A DNA stretch of 41,942 nucleotides from Acidimicrobiia bacterium (GCA_016871315.1 VFZE01000048.1:1-41942), one strand, 5' to 3'; counted from the first letter of the stretch, positions 16,402-24,958 are shown. The notes: generated by a model from the letters alone, not told the origin. Program-made: numbers and translations.

Positions 16402-16700
16402 GCGGACACGTTACCTCGAAGAAGATCTACTTCGCGGTATTCGGCGCGTTGATGATCCTGACGGCGATCACCGTGGGCGTGGCGACTTTAGACCTTGGCC
16501 AGTTGAACACGGTGGTCGCGCTTGCTGTGGCCGGCTGCAAGGCGACGGTGGTGATCTGGTACTTCATGGAAGTGCGGCACGCGCGTCCGCTGACGAAGCT
16601 GACGGTGGTGGGCGGCATTCTATGGCTAGTGATCATGTTGATATTGCTGTTCACCGATTACATTAGCCGGGACTGGATGGCGGGGCCGCAGGCCTGGTAG
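16398..16700 (+). CDS. coxD: cytochrome c oxidase subunit IV (prokaryotic, caa3 type)
   Basis: A protein of 100 residues with three hydrophobic helices (about 10-30, 35-55 and 68-86) and the segment AVAGCKATVVIWYFMEVRH, characteristic of the small prokaryotic subunit IV. It supports assembly of the oxidase. It is the last gene of the act-cox operon. No convincing terminator follows, although the sequence after the stop is G-rich. Confidence 0.92.
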   Translation: MSGHVTSKKIYFAVFGALMILTAITVGVATLDLGQLNTVVALAVAGCKATVVIWYFMEVRHARPLTKLTVVGGILWLVIMLILLFTDYISRDWMAGPQAW

Positions 16701-16725
16701 GGAGAGGGCTGGCTGCTGTCCTTGC

Positions 16726-16731
16726 TACAAT
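16726..16731 (+). promoter_or_regulatory. candidate -10 box (TACAAT) before the broken antitoxin gene
   Basis: TACAAT in the context TTGCTACAATG sits 20 nt before ATG 16752. No clear -35 is seen. CCAAGGAAG between it and the ATG can serve as the ribosome-binding site. The gene it would drive is frameshifted. Confidence 0.3.
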
Positions 16732-16751
16732 GCCCCAAGGAAGCGTATCTT

Positions 16752-17029
16752 ATGGGCCGGAGCCTGACAGTCGAAGTAAGCGAAGAGGTGTACGCCATGC
16801 TTCAGAAGAAGGCTCGCGATGCGGGCTTGTCGCCAGCCGAGGTTGCGGCTGCCGCCGGGAGATGGAGGAAGCACAAGACCCCTCCAATGAAACGGAAATC
16901 CAAAGCGCCCGTTTGCGCTTTGAGCGGCATTTTGGAGAAGTAGTGCTGCATCCTGAGACCAGCGTCGACAACGAGAGCATCGATCAGGATCTGGCGCGAG
17001 AGTACGATTCCCGCGGCGTCAACAGCTGA
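16752..17029 (+). pseudogene. frameshifted antitoxin gene of a PIN-toxin pair
   Basis: From ATG 16752 the frame reads MGRSLTVEVSEEVYAMLQKK and LSPAEVAAA, the N-terminus of a ribbon-helix-helix-like antitoxin. That frame soon turns into nonsense and stops at 16943. In another frame the expected C-terminus continues as RLRFERHFGEV and SVDNESIDQDLAREY, which I know from antitoxins that precede PIN-domain toxins. The frame change falls near 16850-16880. Its final TGA (17027-17029) overlaps the ATG of the toxin remnant as in intact pairs. Confidence 0.7.
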
Positions 17030-17154
17030 TGCTGCTGGACACGTCAGGACTGCTTTGCCTTCACCATAAGATTGCGCCTTTTCACGTGAGACTGACCGGC
17101 GATGACGTACGCGGCGACGCCAAAGGGGACATGTTAGAATCACTTAGGCAGTGA
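17029..17154 (+). pseudogene. truncated PIN-domain (VapC-like) toxin remnant
   Basis: ATG 17029 overlaps the stop of the antitoxin remnant. The first residues, MLLDTSGLLCLHHK, are a typical PIN-domain start with the first catalytic aspartate. After about residue 18 the match disappears, and the frame stops after 41 residues at 17152-17154. A full PIN toxin has about 130 residues, so the active site is incomplete. Its last four bases overlap the GTG start of the next gene. Confidence 0.65.
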
Positions 17155-17936
17155 TTTCCGACATTGACAACCTCATAAAAGTGCAAGGGGCCGACTTAAG
17201 GGCCGAAGATCTCCGTAAAGAGATCGCGACGCTTCCGGTCCAAGTGGCGCGCATTGAAAAGACGCTGGAGGCGCACAAGCGGAAGCTGGAAGCGGACCAG
17301 GCGGTACTGGCGGGGAATCAGAAAGAGCGGCGGCAGCTGGACGGCGACGTGCAGATGCAGCAGCAGAAGATCTCGAAGCTGCGCGACCAGATGCTGTCGG
17401 CGAAAACCAACGAGCAGTACCGTGCGTTTCAGCATGAAATTGAGTATTGCGAGCAACAGATCCGGAAGGCGGAAGACCGGATCCTGGAGCTGATGCTGGA
17501 ATCGGAGTCGCTGGAAAAGAACGTGAAGGTTGCCGAAGGCGCGCTCAAGAAGGAAGAGCAGGAAGTGGAACGCCAGAAGGCGGAAGCGCGGAAGCGTACC
17601 GAGGAAGACCGGCGTCAGCTGGAGGAGTTGAGTGAAGCGCGCAAGCAGCTTGTAGCGGTGATTCCGAAGGCGTTGATGGACACCTACGTGAGGCTGCAGA
17701 AGAAGTACGCCGGTGGCGGCGTGATTGTGGCCGATGCCACGGACGGGCGGTGTTCGGCGTGCCAGTTGGAGTTAAGGCCACAGCTGTTTCAGGAGCTGAG
17801 GCGGGGAGAAAAAATGCTGTTGTGCGAGAATTGCCACCGGATTCTTCACTACAATCCGCCGGTGGATTTCGACACGGCGGCGGGTGGGCCGGCGGCGGTG
17901 GATCCACGCGAAGGCACGCGCGTGGACATGAGCTAA
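17151..17936 (+). CDS. C4-type zinc-ribbon coiled-coil protein (COG1579 family)
   Basis: A protein of 261 residues. Residues 10-170 are a long charged coiled coil (LRAEDLRKEIATL, LEADQAVLAGNQKER and so on). A zinc ribbon follows with cysteine pairs CSAC near 201 and CENC near 225 (CSACQLELRPQLF, LLCENCHRILHY). The family is widespread and its role is poorly known; nucleic-acid binding or a ribosome-related function has been suggested. GTG 17151 is chosen because the family starts IxDIxxLIxxQxxDLR. It lies within the end of the decayed toxin, so its promoter region has been replaced by remnant DNA. EF-G-like gene downstream, same strand. Confidence 0.85.
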   Translation: MISDIDNLIKVQGADLRAEDLRKEIATLPVQVARIEKTLEAHKRKLEADQAVLAGNQKERRQLDGDVQMQQQKISKLRDQMLSAKTNEQYRAFQHEIEYCEQQIRKAEDRILELMLESESLEKNVKVAEGALKKEEQEVERQKAEARKRTEEDRRQLEELSEARKQLVAVIPKALMDTYVRLQKKYAGGGVIVADATDGRCSACQLELRPQLFQELRRGEKMLLCENCHRILHYNPPVDFDTAAGGPAAVDPREGTRVDMS

Positions 17937-17961
17937 ACGAGGACGCCAGGTCACGCCCTGA

Positions 17962-17982
17962 CACCAGCACTGGTGATATGCT
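17962..17982 (+). promoter_or_regulatory. candidate extended -10 promoter with overlapping inverted repeat before the EF-G-like gene
   Basis: CACCAG-CA-CTGGTG (17962-17975) is an inverted repeat with a two-base centre. It overlaps TGATATGCT (17974-17982), which fits an extended -10 box. A CTGACA lies at 17958-17963, but its spacing of 13 bp is too short for a normal -35. A repressor bound to the inverted repeat would cover the promoter. This is pattern matching only. Confidence 0.3.
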
Positions 17983-18024
17983 GTTTGTCTAACTTTCTTT
18001 CTAAGTGAAAGGGGAGTGAACGCA

Positions 18025-20085
18025 TTGAAAGTCTACGATGGCAGTGACATTCGCAATGTCGCCCTGGCAGGCCACCTGAATTGCGGGAAGACGACGCTGG
18101 CAAGCGGGATCGCCTTTGCGTGCGGGGTTGGTAGCCGGCTGACGAGGGTGGATGAGGGCAACACGATCACCGATTTCGACGACGAAGAGACGGCGCGTAA
18201 AATAACGATCTCAAGCGCAGTTTTGACGGTGGAGTGGAAGAAGAACAAGCTGAATCTTATTGATACACCAGGGTTTAATATATTCGTAAATGATGCGCGG
18301 CAGGCGATGCAGGCCGCTGACGCGGGGCTGATCGTGGTGGACGGGGTTTCCGGCGTCGAGGTGCAGACGGAGAAGATGTGGAGCATCTCGGATGAGTTCG
18401 GGCTTCCGCGGGCGCTGGTGATCAACAAACTGGACCGGGAACGGGCAGAGTTTCAGAGGGCGCTGGATGCGATTCAGGAGGCTTTCGGGCGGACGGCGGT
18501 GCCGGTTCAACTACCGCTCGGCAGCGAGCGCGATTTCAAAGGGGTGATCGATCTCATCACGATGAGGAGCTACTTGTACGAGGTGGGCGGGGATGGCAAG
18601 GGCAAGGAAGGGGAAATCCCGGCCGATTTCAAGGAAGCGGCAGACGAGGCGCACGAGGCGCTGGTGGAGATGGTGGCCGAGGGCGACGATAAGCTGATGG
18701 AGAAGTTCTTCGAGGCGGGCACGTTGCCGGTGGAAGATATCCGGACCGGGCTACGGAAGGCGGTACTGGAACGGCGCATTTTCCCGGTGCTTTGCGCATC
18801 GGCATACAATAATGCCGGCACGGACGCCGTACTGAACTTCGCCTGCGAGTACCTGCCATCGCCGCTGGAGACCGAGCAGAAGATTTCCGCGAACGGGCCT
18901 GTATCGGCCTTTGTGTTCAAGACGGCAGCGGACGTGTTCGCCGGCCGGGTGACCTATTTCAAGGTCATGTCGGGTGTGATCAAGAATGACATGCACCTGA
19001 TCAACGCCAGATCCAGCGCCGATGAGCGGCTGTCGCATATCGGATGCCTGCAGGGCAAAACGATTGTGCCGGTGACGGAGCTGCGCGGCGGAGACATCGG
19101 GGCAGTGGCGAAGCTGAAAGAGACCCTGACAAACGACACGCTGGCGGAGAAGGGCACGCAGATCGAATACCCGGCGGTGAAGCTGCCGGAGCCATCGATC
19201 GCCTACGCGATCCAGGCCAAGACAAGGCAGGACGAGGACCGGATGGGACAGGCGATCCACCGGATCCTGGAAGAGGATCAGTCGCTGCGGTTCTACCGCG
19301 ACGCGCAGACAAAGGAGTTTCTGGTTGCCGGGTGTGGGCAGCAACACGTGGAGATTGTTTGCGCGAAGCTGAAGAAGCGGTACCACGTGGACGTGGAGTT
19401 GCATGCGCCGAAGATCCCGTACCGGGAGACGATCCGCGGATCCGCGGACGTGCATGGCCGTCACAAGAAGCAGACCGGCGGCCACGGGCAATTCGGCGAC
19501 TGCAAGATCAAGATGTCGCCGCTGCCGCGCGGGGAGAAGTTCGAGTTTGTCAACGACATCTTCGGCGGGGCGATTCCGAAGACGTTCATTCCGGCGGTGG
19601 AAAAGGGGATCCTGGAGGCGGCCGAGCGCGGCTACCTGGCGGGCTATCCGGTGGTGGATTTCAGGGTGACGTTGTATGACGGCTCCTACCACGACGTGGA
19701 TTCCAACGAATTGTCGTTCAAGCTGGCCGGACGGAAGGCGTTCAAGCTGGCGATGGAGCAGGCCAAGCCGGCACTGCTGGAGCCGATCATGAACGTGGAG
19801 GTGCAGGCGCCGGTGGAGTACGCGGGCGACCTGATGGGGGATTTCAACTCCCGGCGCGGGCGCGTGTCGGGCATGGACACGAAGGGCTCGACCCAGATCA
19901 TCAAGGCACAGGTTCCGATGGCCGAGATGCTGACCTACCAAAACGACCTGACGTCGATGACACAGGGGCGGGCGTCGTTTTCGATGGAGTTTGACCACTA
20001 CGACTTCGTGCCGCAGCAACAGGCGGAGAAGGTGATCTCCGCGGCGCGGGCTGCGAAGGAAGGGGAAGTGGAAGAGGACGAGTAG
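18025..20085 (+). CDS. elongation factor G-like GTPase (EF-G-2 type)
   Basis: A protein of 686 residues from TTG 18025, chosen because AGGGGAG sits eight bases upstream; GTG 18016 is the alternative. GTPase motifs are present: G1 GHLNCGKTT, G3 DTPG and G4 NKLD. Domains II-V follow to the C-terminus. The G1 loop and the segment KVYDGSDIRNVALAGH place it with EF-G-2/EF-G-like proteins, whose role is less clear than that of the main translocase (canonical G1 is AHIDAGKTT). DEGNTITDFDDEE corresponds to switch I. Domain IV (HKKQTGGHGQFGDCKI) is retained. A standard fusA normally sits in the str operon, which is not here, so this is probably the second copy. Confidence 0.88.
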   Translation: MKVYDGSDIRNVALAGHLNCGKTTLASGIAFACGVGSRLTRVDEGNTITDFDDEETARKITISSAVLTVEWKKNKLNLIDTPGFNIFVNDARQAMQAADAGLIVVDGVSGVEVQTEKMWSISDEFGLPRALVINKLDRERAEFQRALDAIQEAFGRTAVPVQLPLGSERDFKGVIDLITMRSYLYEVGGDGKGKEGEIPADFKEAADEAHEALVEMVAEGDDKLMEKFFEAGTLPVEDIRTGLRKAVLERRIFPVLCASAYNNAGTDAVLNFACEYLPSPLETEQKISANGPVSAFVFKTAADVFAGRVTYFKVMSGVIKNDMHLINARSSADERLSHIGCLQGKTIVPVTELRGGDIGAVAKLKETLTNDTLAEKGTQIEYPAVKLPEPSIAYAIQAKTRQDEDRMGQAIHRILEEDQSLRFYRDAQTKEFLVAGCGQQHVEIVCAKLKKRYHVDVELHAPKIPYRETIRGSADVHGRHKKQTGGHGQFGDCKIKMSPLPRGEKFEFVNDIFGGAIPKTFIPAVEKGILEAAERGYLAGYPVVDFRVTLYDGSYHDVDSNELSFKLAGRKAFKLAMEQAKPALLEPIMNVEVQAPVEYAGDLMGDFNSRRGRVSGMDTKGSTQIIKAQVPMAEMLTYQNDLTSMTQGRASFSMEFDHYDFVPQQQAEKVISAARAAKEGEVEEDE

Positions 20086-20099
20086 GGAGGGAAAGGAAA

Positions 20100-20135
20100 G
20101 GGCGCCTGGCAGTGATCCGTCCATGCCGGGCGCCC
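20100..20135. terminator. hairpin between convergent genes (bidirectional terminator candidate)
   Basis: GGGCGCCTGGCA (20100-20111) pairs with TGCCGGGCGCCC (20124-20135): a 12-bp stem with one G-U pair and a 12-nt loop. It lies between the EF-G-like stop (20085) and the minus-strand TPR gene stop (20147). On the minus strand it is followed by a pyrimidine-rich run (CTTTCCTTTCCC), and on the plus strand by no T tract. It is a better terminator for the minus-strand operon. Confidence 0.6.
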
Positions 20136-20146
20136 TGGAGTCTTGC

Positions 20147-20965
20147 TTACTGCGTTGCTTCCTGGACGATGCCGCCGGGGGCCTTTTCGAGACGGGCGGC
20201 TTTGATCTTCTTGATTTCCAGAGTCTTCTGGACCCATGCGTCGGCGATTTCGGTGTCTTTCTTGTATTCCTCGGTGGTCTCCTGCAGATCGGCCCGCTCC
20301 CGGTGGAGCAGGTTAAGATAGGCCATGGAGTCGTCGTATTCCTTATCGATCTGGAGAGCCTTGTTGAGGCTGTCGATTCCGCTTTGGACGATGGGAAGAA
20401 GCTCCGCTTTCAACTCCTCACGCACCTTCTTGTCCTTGAGTGGACCGGGATCTTCCGGCTTCATGCCCATCTTGGCGCGAGCTTCCATACGCTGTTGAAA
20501 GCTCTTGGTCCAGGCGATCACGCCGAGGGTGTAGTAGCCGACCTTGTTCTCCGGATCAGCCTTGACGAGACGGCTATACCATTGCTCCGACTCGGCCCAC
20601 TTCTTCTGGTGGAAGAAGAGGGAAGCGATGGAGGCGATGGCAACGGTATCGTTGGGACTCTTCTCGAGGGCCTTGTTGAACTCGTCAAAGGCATTCTTCG
20701 CCATTTCCAGGTTTTCCGGGGAGTCGGCGCCGGGGATGTACTGGCTCATGTAGGCGGTAGCGAGGTAAAGGCGTGCGGTATGGAACTCTGGGTCCAGCTC
20801 CGTGGCGGTGCGGAAGTGTTCCACAGCTTCGGCGTACTTGGCGAGTTTGAAGGCGTGAACGCCCTTGTTGAGCTGATCTCTAGCCTTTAGCTGAGTGCAA
20901 CCTGTAGCCGAGACGAGCAGCAGGGCTGCAACGCTGATGAGGGCAAGGGTGGATCTAGTTCGCAT
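20147..20965 (-). CDS. TPR-repeat lipoprotein
   Basis: A protein of 272 residues with a lipoprotein signal ending SATGC (Cys23) and several tetratricopeptide-like units: KGVHAFKLAKYAEAVEHFRTATELDPE at about 34-60, then a second near 85-110 and a third near 117-140. The protein should be membrane-anchored and act as a binding scaffold. It is the last gene of the tonB-exb block, 29 bp after the first exbD. Its ribosome-binding site AGGAGAGAG partly falls in a small stem, CCTGC-CGCAA-GCAGG (20976-20990). A link to TonB-dependent transport is suggested by position only. Confidence 0.85.
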   Translation of the reverse strand: MRTRSTLALISVAALLLVSATGCTQLKARDQLNKGVHAFKLAKYAEAVEHFRTATELDPEFHTARLYLATAYMSQYIPGADSPENLEMAKNAFDEFNKALEKSPNDTVAIASIASLFFHQKKWAESEQWYSRLVKADPENKVGYYTLGVIAWTKSFQQRMEARAKMGMKPEDPGPLKDKKVREELKAELLPIVQSGIDSLNKALQIDKEYDDSMAYLNLLHRERADLQETTEEYKKDTEIADAWVQKTLEIKKIKAARLEKAPGGIVQEATQ

Positions 20966-20994
20966 GTGACTCTCTCCTGCTTGCGGCAGGGCTT

Positions 20995-21426
<432 letters not shown>

Positions 21427-21458
21427 AAGAACTCTCCTCTAACCTATGAATGGGCGGT

Positions 21459-21472
21459 GCGGATTAATCCGC
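21459..21472. repeat. 14-bp perfect palindrome across the exbD copy 2 stop codon
   Basis: GCGGATTAATCCGC is its own reverse complement. Flanking GGT and GCC extend it into a stem of about 10 bp. It spans the end of exbD copy 2 and the gap before copy 1. In RNA it could form a stem that protects or separates the two coding regions. No U tract follows. Confidence 0.6.
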
Positions 21473-21916
21473 GCCAGCCGTTTCCCCTTCAGCTCCGGGG
21501 ATTTTCTTATCCAAGCTTTCCGTCAACAGCCCGAGCTGATCCACGCCGGCGGCGCGCAGGTTGTCGACCACCTCGACGACGCGCTCATAGCGCGCTCGGA
21601 GATCGCTTTTCAGGTAGCACATTTTGCTCAGCCTGTTCGTGAGTAGATCCTTGACCTTGCCGGGCAGGGTGTCGGCGGTCATCTGAGTAGTGCCTAGATA
21701 GACCTTGCCGTCACGGGTAACAGCGACGAGGATGGCGTCTTCCTTGTCGGCGTCCTGCATGGCGATGGGGTTCTTGGTTTTCACCATGTCGACGCTGATG
21801 CCCTTGCTCAACATGGGTGTGATGACCATGAAGATGATGAGCATGACGAGCATGACGTCGACCATGGGGGTGACGTTGATGTCGGCGACTGGCGGTGGCG
21901 CTTTCTTCTTCTTCAT
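21464..21916 (-). CDS. exbD: ExbD/TolR family protein, copy 2
   Basis: A protein of 150 residues beginning MKKKKAPPPVADINVTPMVDVMLVMLII, i.e. a basic cytoplasmic start, one helix with the conserved Asp, and a periplasmic domain. It lies between exbB and the other exbD. Its ATG is preceded by TTAGGAGAGAG. The gap from exbB holds a strong hairpin (21943-21988). Two different ExbD partners could form a mixed motor or serve different TonB-like systems. Confidence 0.93.
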   Translation of the reverse strand: MKKKKAPPPVADINVTPMVDVMLVMLIIFMVITPMLSKGISVDMVKTKNPIAMQDADKEDAILVAVTRDGKVYLGTTQMTADTLPGKVKDLLTNRLSKMCYLKSDLRARYERVVEVVDNLRAAGVDQLGLLTESLDKKIPGAEGETAGAD

Positions 21917-21942
21917 ACGCTCTCTCCTAAGTATGCCGGCTG

Positions 21943-21988
21943 GTTGAATTCTGGCGGGGGCGAAGGAGGCCGCCCCCGCCGGATCAAC
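21943..21988 (-). promoter_or_regulatory. strong hairpin between exbB and exbD
   Basis: CTGGCGGGGGC (21951-21961) pairs with GCCCCCGCCGG (21972-21982), an 11-bp GC-rich stem with a 10-nt loop. Outer GTTGA and TCAAC arms continue the pairing. No U tract follows on the minus strand, so it is probably not a terminator. It may set the exbB:exbD ratio through mRNA processing or partial attenuation. Confidence 0.6.
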
Positions 21989-22018
21989 TCACCGGAGAGT
22001 CCTCAAGCGTGCGGGCGG

Positions 22019-22756
22019 CTACTTGCCGGCGCCGGCCCTTTGATGGGAGCGCTTGAGGAAGTAGTCAATCAGCTCGGAGCTGGAGTTGCCCATTTCGACG
22101 TCGAGCGACTCCAGGCGAGTGGTGAAGTAGTTGAACATCCAGACGGCCGGGATGGCGACGAAGAGGCCGATAGCGGTGGCCACGAGCGCCTCCGAGATAC
22201 CGCCGGCGACGGCGCCGAGACCGGTGGACTTTTCCGTCGAGATGCCCTGGAAGGCGTTGATGATGCCGACGACGGTGCCGAACAGGCCGACGAACACGGC
22301 CGAGGAGCCGATGGTGGCAAGGGCGGAAATACCGCGCTTGAGTTCGGCGTGGACGATGGCTTCGGCCCGTTCCAAAGCACGCTTGCTGGCTTCGATTTCC
22401 TCGCCGGGAATTTCGGAGCTGAGCTGGTGGGCTTTGAATTCCTGCAAACCGGCAACGACAACCTTCGCCAGGTGGCTCTTCTTGTAACGGTCGGCGATCT
22501 TGATGGCTTCATCGAGCTTGCCTTCGCGGAGTGCGCCGGCGACAGCGGGGGCAAAAAGCCTGGACTGTTTGCGGGCGCCGTTAAAGGCGATGAGGCGATC
22601 GATCATGATACCGATCGAATAAGCCGACATGATGAACATGATGATGACGACAGCGCGAGCCGTCCATCCCATCTGTGCCCACATCGACTGGATGTCGAAG
22701 GCAACCTGCCCTTCCTGGAGCAGCAGGAAGGCAAAAACCTGCAATTTTAGAAGCAT
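22019..22756 (-). CDS. exbB: ExbB/TolQ/MotA-type proton channel protein
   Basis: A protein of 245 residues with three hydrophobic helices (about 30-52, 140-165 and 178-205). The typical segment SALATIGSSAVFVGLFGTVVGIINAF is followed by GISEALVATAIGLFVAIPAVWMFNYF. With ExbD it forms the proton-driven motor for TonB. AGGAGAATACGAAG precedes the ATG. It follows tonB in the operon by 50 bp. Confidence 0.94.
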   Translation of the reverse strand: MLLKLQVFAFLLLQEGQVAFDIQSMWAQMGWTARAVVIIMFIMSAYSIGIMIDRLIAFNGARKQSRLFAPAVAGALREGKLDEAIKIADRYKKSHLAKVVVAGLQEFKAHQLSSEIPGEEIEASKRALERAEAIVHAELKRGISALATIGSSAVFVGLFGTVVGIINAFQGISTEKSTGLGAVAGGISEALVATAIGLFVAIPAVWMFNYFTTRLESLDVEMGNSSSELIDYFLKRSHQRAGAGK

Positions 22757-22806
22757 CTTCGTATTCTCCTGCGAGTTGATCTAGCGACCCTGCAGAGCGC
22801 GCGGCC

Positions 22807-23577
22807 CTACTGAGTCAAAGTAAAGTTAACATCAATTTGCGTAATAACTTCCACCGGCTCACCGTTGAGGAGAGTCGGCTGGTACACCCACTGCTTGACG
22901 GCATCCTGCGCTGACTGAATCAGCAACGGATGGCCGCTAATCATCTGAAGATTCTGAATGGTTCCGTCGCGGCCGATGATGGCGGTGAAGCGGACGGTGC
23001 CCTGAATGCGGGCCTGGCGGGCCAGCGGCGGGTAAACAGGCTTGGGCTGGCGAACCAGACGGGCTGCCTGGACGTTGCCGCCGACTCGGATACGCTGCGG
23101 CGCGGTCGGCTTGGGGGCTTCCTTCACCGTGGGCGGGGGCGGAGGCGGAGCGGCGGTGGGAACCGAACCGATAATGCCGCCGATGACGCCGCCCATGGAG
23201 CCACCGGGCACGCCGCCGGGCACGCCGCCGACAACGCCGACGGCGCCGGAAACCGGCGGGGGCAGTTCGTCTTCCTTAATGACGGCGATTTCTTTCGGGA
23301 TGGACTTGGGGGCCATGAGGCGGCCGGCGTCGAATTGACGCGGGATAACCTTGACCACTTTCACCGGGGCCGCGGCGGGAGGCGGAGGAGGAGGGGGAGG
23401 AGGAGGCGGGGGCACCAGGAAGCTGGTCAATTGCACGCCGGGCAGGGTTTCGAAATAGATCATCGGGATGATTACCGCGAAGATGACCAAACCAATCTGG
23501 ATCAGGGTGGAGACCAGGACGGTGGAGACTTTTCTGGTTCTGCCTTTCGCGTCGTCAATCAAGCTTTGTTCAAACAT
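22807..23577 (-). CDS. tonB: TonB energy transducer with polyproline and glycine-rich linkers
   Basis: A protein of 256 residues. One membrane helix at about 18-40 is followed by twelve consecutive prolines (56-67), a second run PPPPPP near 145, and between them a glycine-rich stretch (GVVGGVPGG, GVIGGIIG). The C-terminal TonB domain has the usual YPPLARQARIQGTVRFTAIIGRDG at about 178-201 and ends QIDVNFTLTQ. It carries energy from ExbBD to outer-membrane TonB-dependent receptors. The proline run should require EF-P for translation. The linker composition is richer in glycine than the Lys-Pro/Glu-Pro linker of enteric TonB. Confidence 0.93.
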   Translation of the reverse strand: MFEQSLIDDAKGRTRKVSTVLVSTLIQIGLVIFAVIIPMIYFETLPGVQLTSFLVPPPPPPPPPPPPAAAPVKVVKVIPRQFDAGRLMAPKSIPKEIAVIKEDELPPPVSGAVGVVGGVPGGVPGGSMGGVIGGIIGSVPTAAPPPPPPTVKEAPKPTAPQRIRVGGNVQAARLVRQPKPVYPPLARQARIQGTVRFTAIIGRDGTIQNLQMISGHPLLIQSAQDAVKQWVYQPTLLNGEPVEVITQIDVNFTLTQ

Positions 23578-23635
23578 ATGGATCTACCTTTCCCTCAAGA
23601 GGGTGAGCAAGTGGCAAACGGGCCAGTGAGACATT

Positions 23636-24868
23636 TTATCTCGCCACCTTCGTTATGTCTTTCTTAGCCGCCGCCGATTCCCGGGCGGTAGCGGCAGAGG
23701 CGGCTACAGCCGACTGCCGCTGCTTCTTGCGGCCTTCGGCACGGTTATACCAAATAATCAGTACAGGACTAGCGATGAAGATCGAGGAATAGGTTCCGAC
23801 GATGATTCCGACTACCAGGGCGAAAGAGAAGCCGTTGAGAACCTGCCCTCCGAACAGCCAGAGCGCAAGCACGGTGAGGAAAGTGAGGCCGGAGGCCATC
23901 ACGGTCCTGCTGAGGGTCTCGTTGATGCTGATGTTGATCAGATTCGGGTAGGATTCCTTGCGCTTGAGCTTGAGGTTTTCGCGGATGCGGTCAAAGACGA
24001 CAATCGTGTCGTTCATCGAATAGCCGACCAGGGTGAGCAGCGCCGCGATCACGGTGAGGTTGATCTCTTTGTCGAAGATGGAGAACAGCCCGATGGTGAT
24101 CAGCGTGTCGTGGAAGACCGCGAGCACGGCGGCGACGCCGTAAATCCACTCAAAGCGGAAGGCGATGTAGACGAGCATGCCGCCGAGAGCGAACAGTGTG
24201 GCCATAATGGCCTGCTGGCGCAGTTCGGCGCCGATCTTGGGACCGACGAGTTCGAAGTTGCGCACGGCGTAGGAACCTAGGGCAAGCTCCTGCTTCATGA
24301 CATTGATCATGGCAGGAGTCACGCCAGCGACGCCCTTCAGGTCATCAAAGGAACGCAGCAGGCCGGAGCGGGGAGGGGTATCGCGGAACTCGAGGATCTG
24401 CTTGGCAAGGTTGCGTACGCCCTCCGAGGAGAGGGAGATGCCTGCGCGCTGCAAGGGGTCGAGCAGTTTTTCGTAAAGTGCGTCCTGGCCGAGGGCGTTG
24501 AAGTCGGGCTTGCCACCGGGCTGGCCGAAGCTGGCGGCGAGGGTCTCGATCATTACCTTGCGGGCCTGATCGAGCTCCTGCTCGGACTTGAGTTCCGTGC
24601 CAATCATGACCTCATTCACGCCGATCACGGGCTGCACGCTGACCTCGCCGCTGATGCGAGAGGAAAGAGCCTTGCGGATCTGGTCCTCTTGCGGCTTTTC
24701 CGCAAAACGGACGTAGGTCATCGTACCGCCTTTGAAATCAATGCCATACTTGGGTCCGCCCTTGAGGGCGAGACTGCCAAAGGTGGCCGCCAGCAGTACT
24801 GCGGAAAGAATCAGGAAGGGCATTTTCATGCCCAGGAAGTCATAGTTAGCGTCTTTAAAGAATTCCAT
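23636..24868 (-). CDS. secF: SecF protein-export membrane protein
   Basis: A protein of 410 residues with the SecD/F motif YGIDFKGGTMTYVRF near the N-terminus and the C-terminal membrane domain (VGYSMNDTIVVFDRIREN). E. coli SecF has 323 residues; the extra length is in the first periplasmic domain (residues about 30-190), where an insertion precedes FRDTPPRSG. A long Ala/Lys-rich tail follows the last helix. SecF uses the proton gradient to pull proteins out of the SecYEG channel. It lies 90 bp after secD. Confidence 0.94.
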   Translation of the reverse strand: MEFFKDANYDFLGMKMPFLILSAVLLAATFGSLALKGGPKYGIDFKGGTMTYVRFAEKPQEDQIRKALSSRISGEVSVQPVIGVNEVMIGTELKSEQELDQARKVMIETLAASFGQPGGKPDFNALGQDALYEKLLDPLQRAGISLSSEGVRNLAKQILEFRDTPPRSGLLRSFDDLKGVAGVTPAMINVMKQELALGSYAVRNFELVGPKIGAELRQQAIMATLFALGGMLVYIAFRFEWIYGVAAVLAVFHDTLITIGLFSIFDKEINLTVIAALLTLVGYSMNDTIVVFDRIRENLKLKRKESYPNLINISINETLSRTVMASGLTFLTVLALWLFGGQVLNGFSFALVVGIIVGTYSSIFIASPVLIIWYNRAEGRKKQRQSAVAASAATARESAAAKKDITKVAR

Positions 24869-24958
24869 GCAAAACCGCAGACCGGCGGCTTGAAAGTTTA
24901 GACACCGGCTGCACCCAAGTTGTTCCCAAACTGATCCACAAAAGCTATCACAAAAAAG

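Noticed and set aside
18751-20124. Minus-strand open frame of 457 codons opposite the EF-G-like gene
   Set aside because: Composition biased to His, Arg and Leu without motifs; the plus-strand GTPase explains the sequence.
23370-23412. G/A-rich tract as an independent simple-sequence repeat
   Set aside because: It is fully explained as the complement of consecutive proline codons in tonB, so it is reported as part of that gene.
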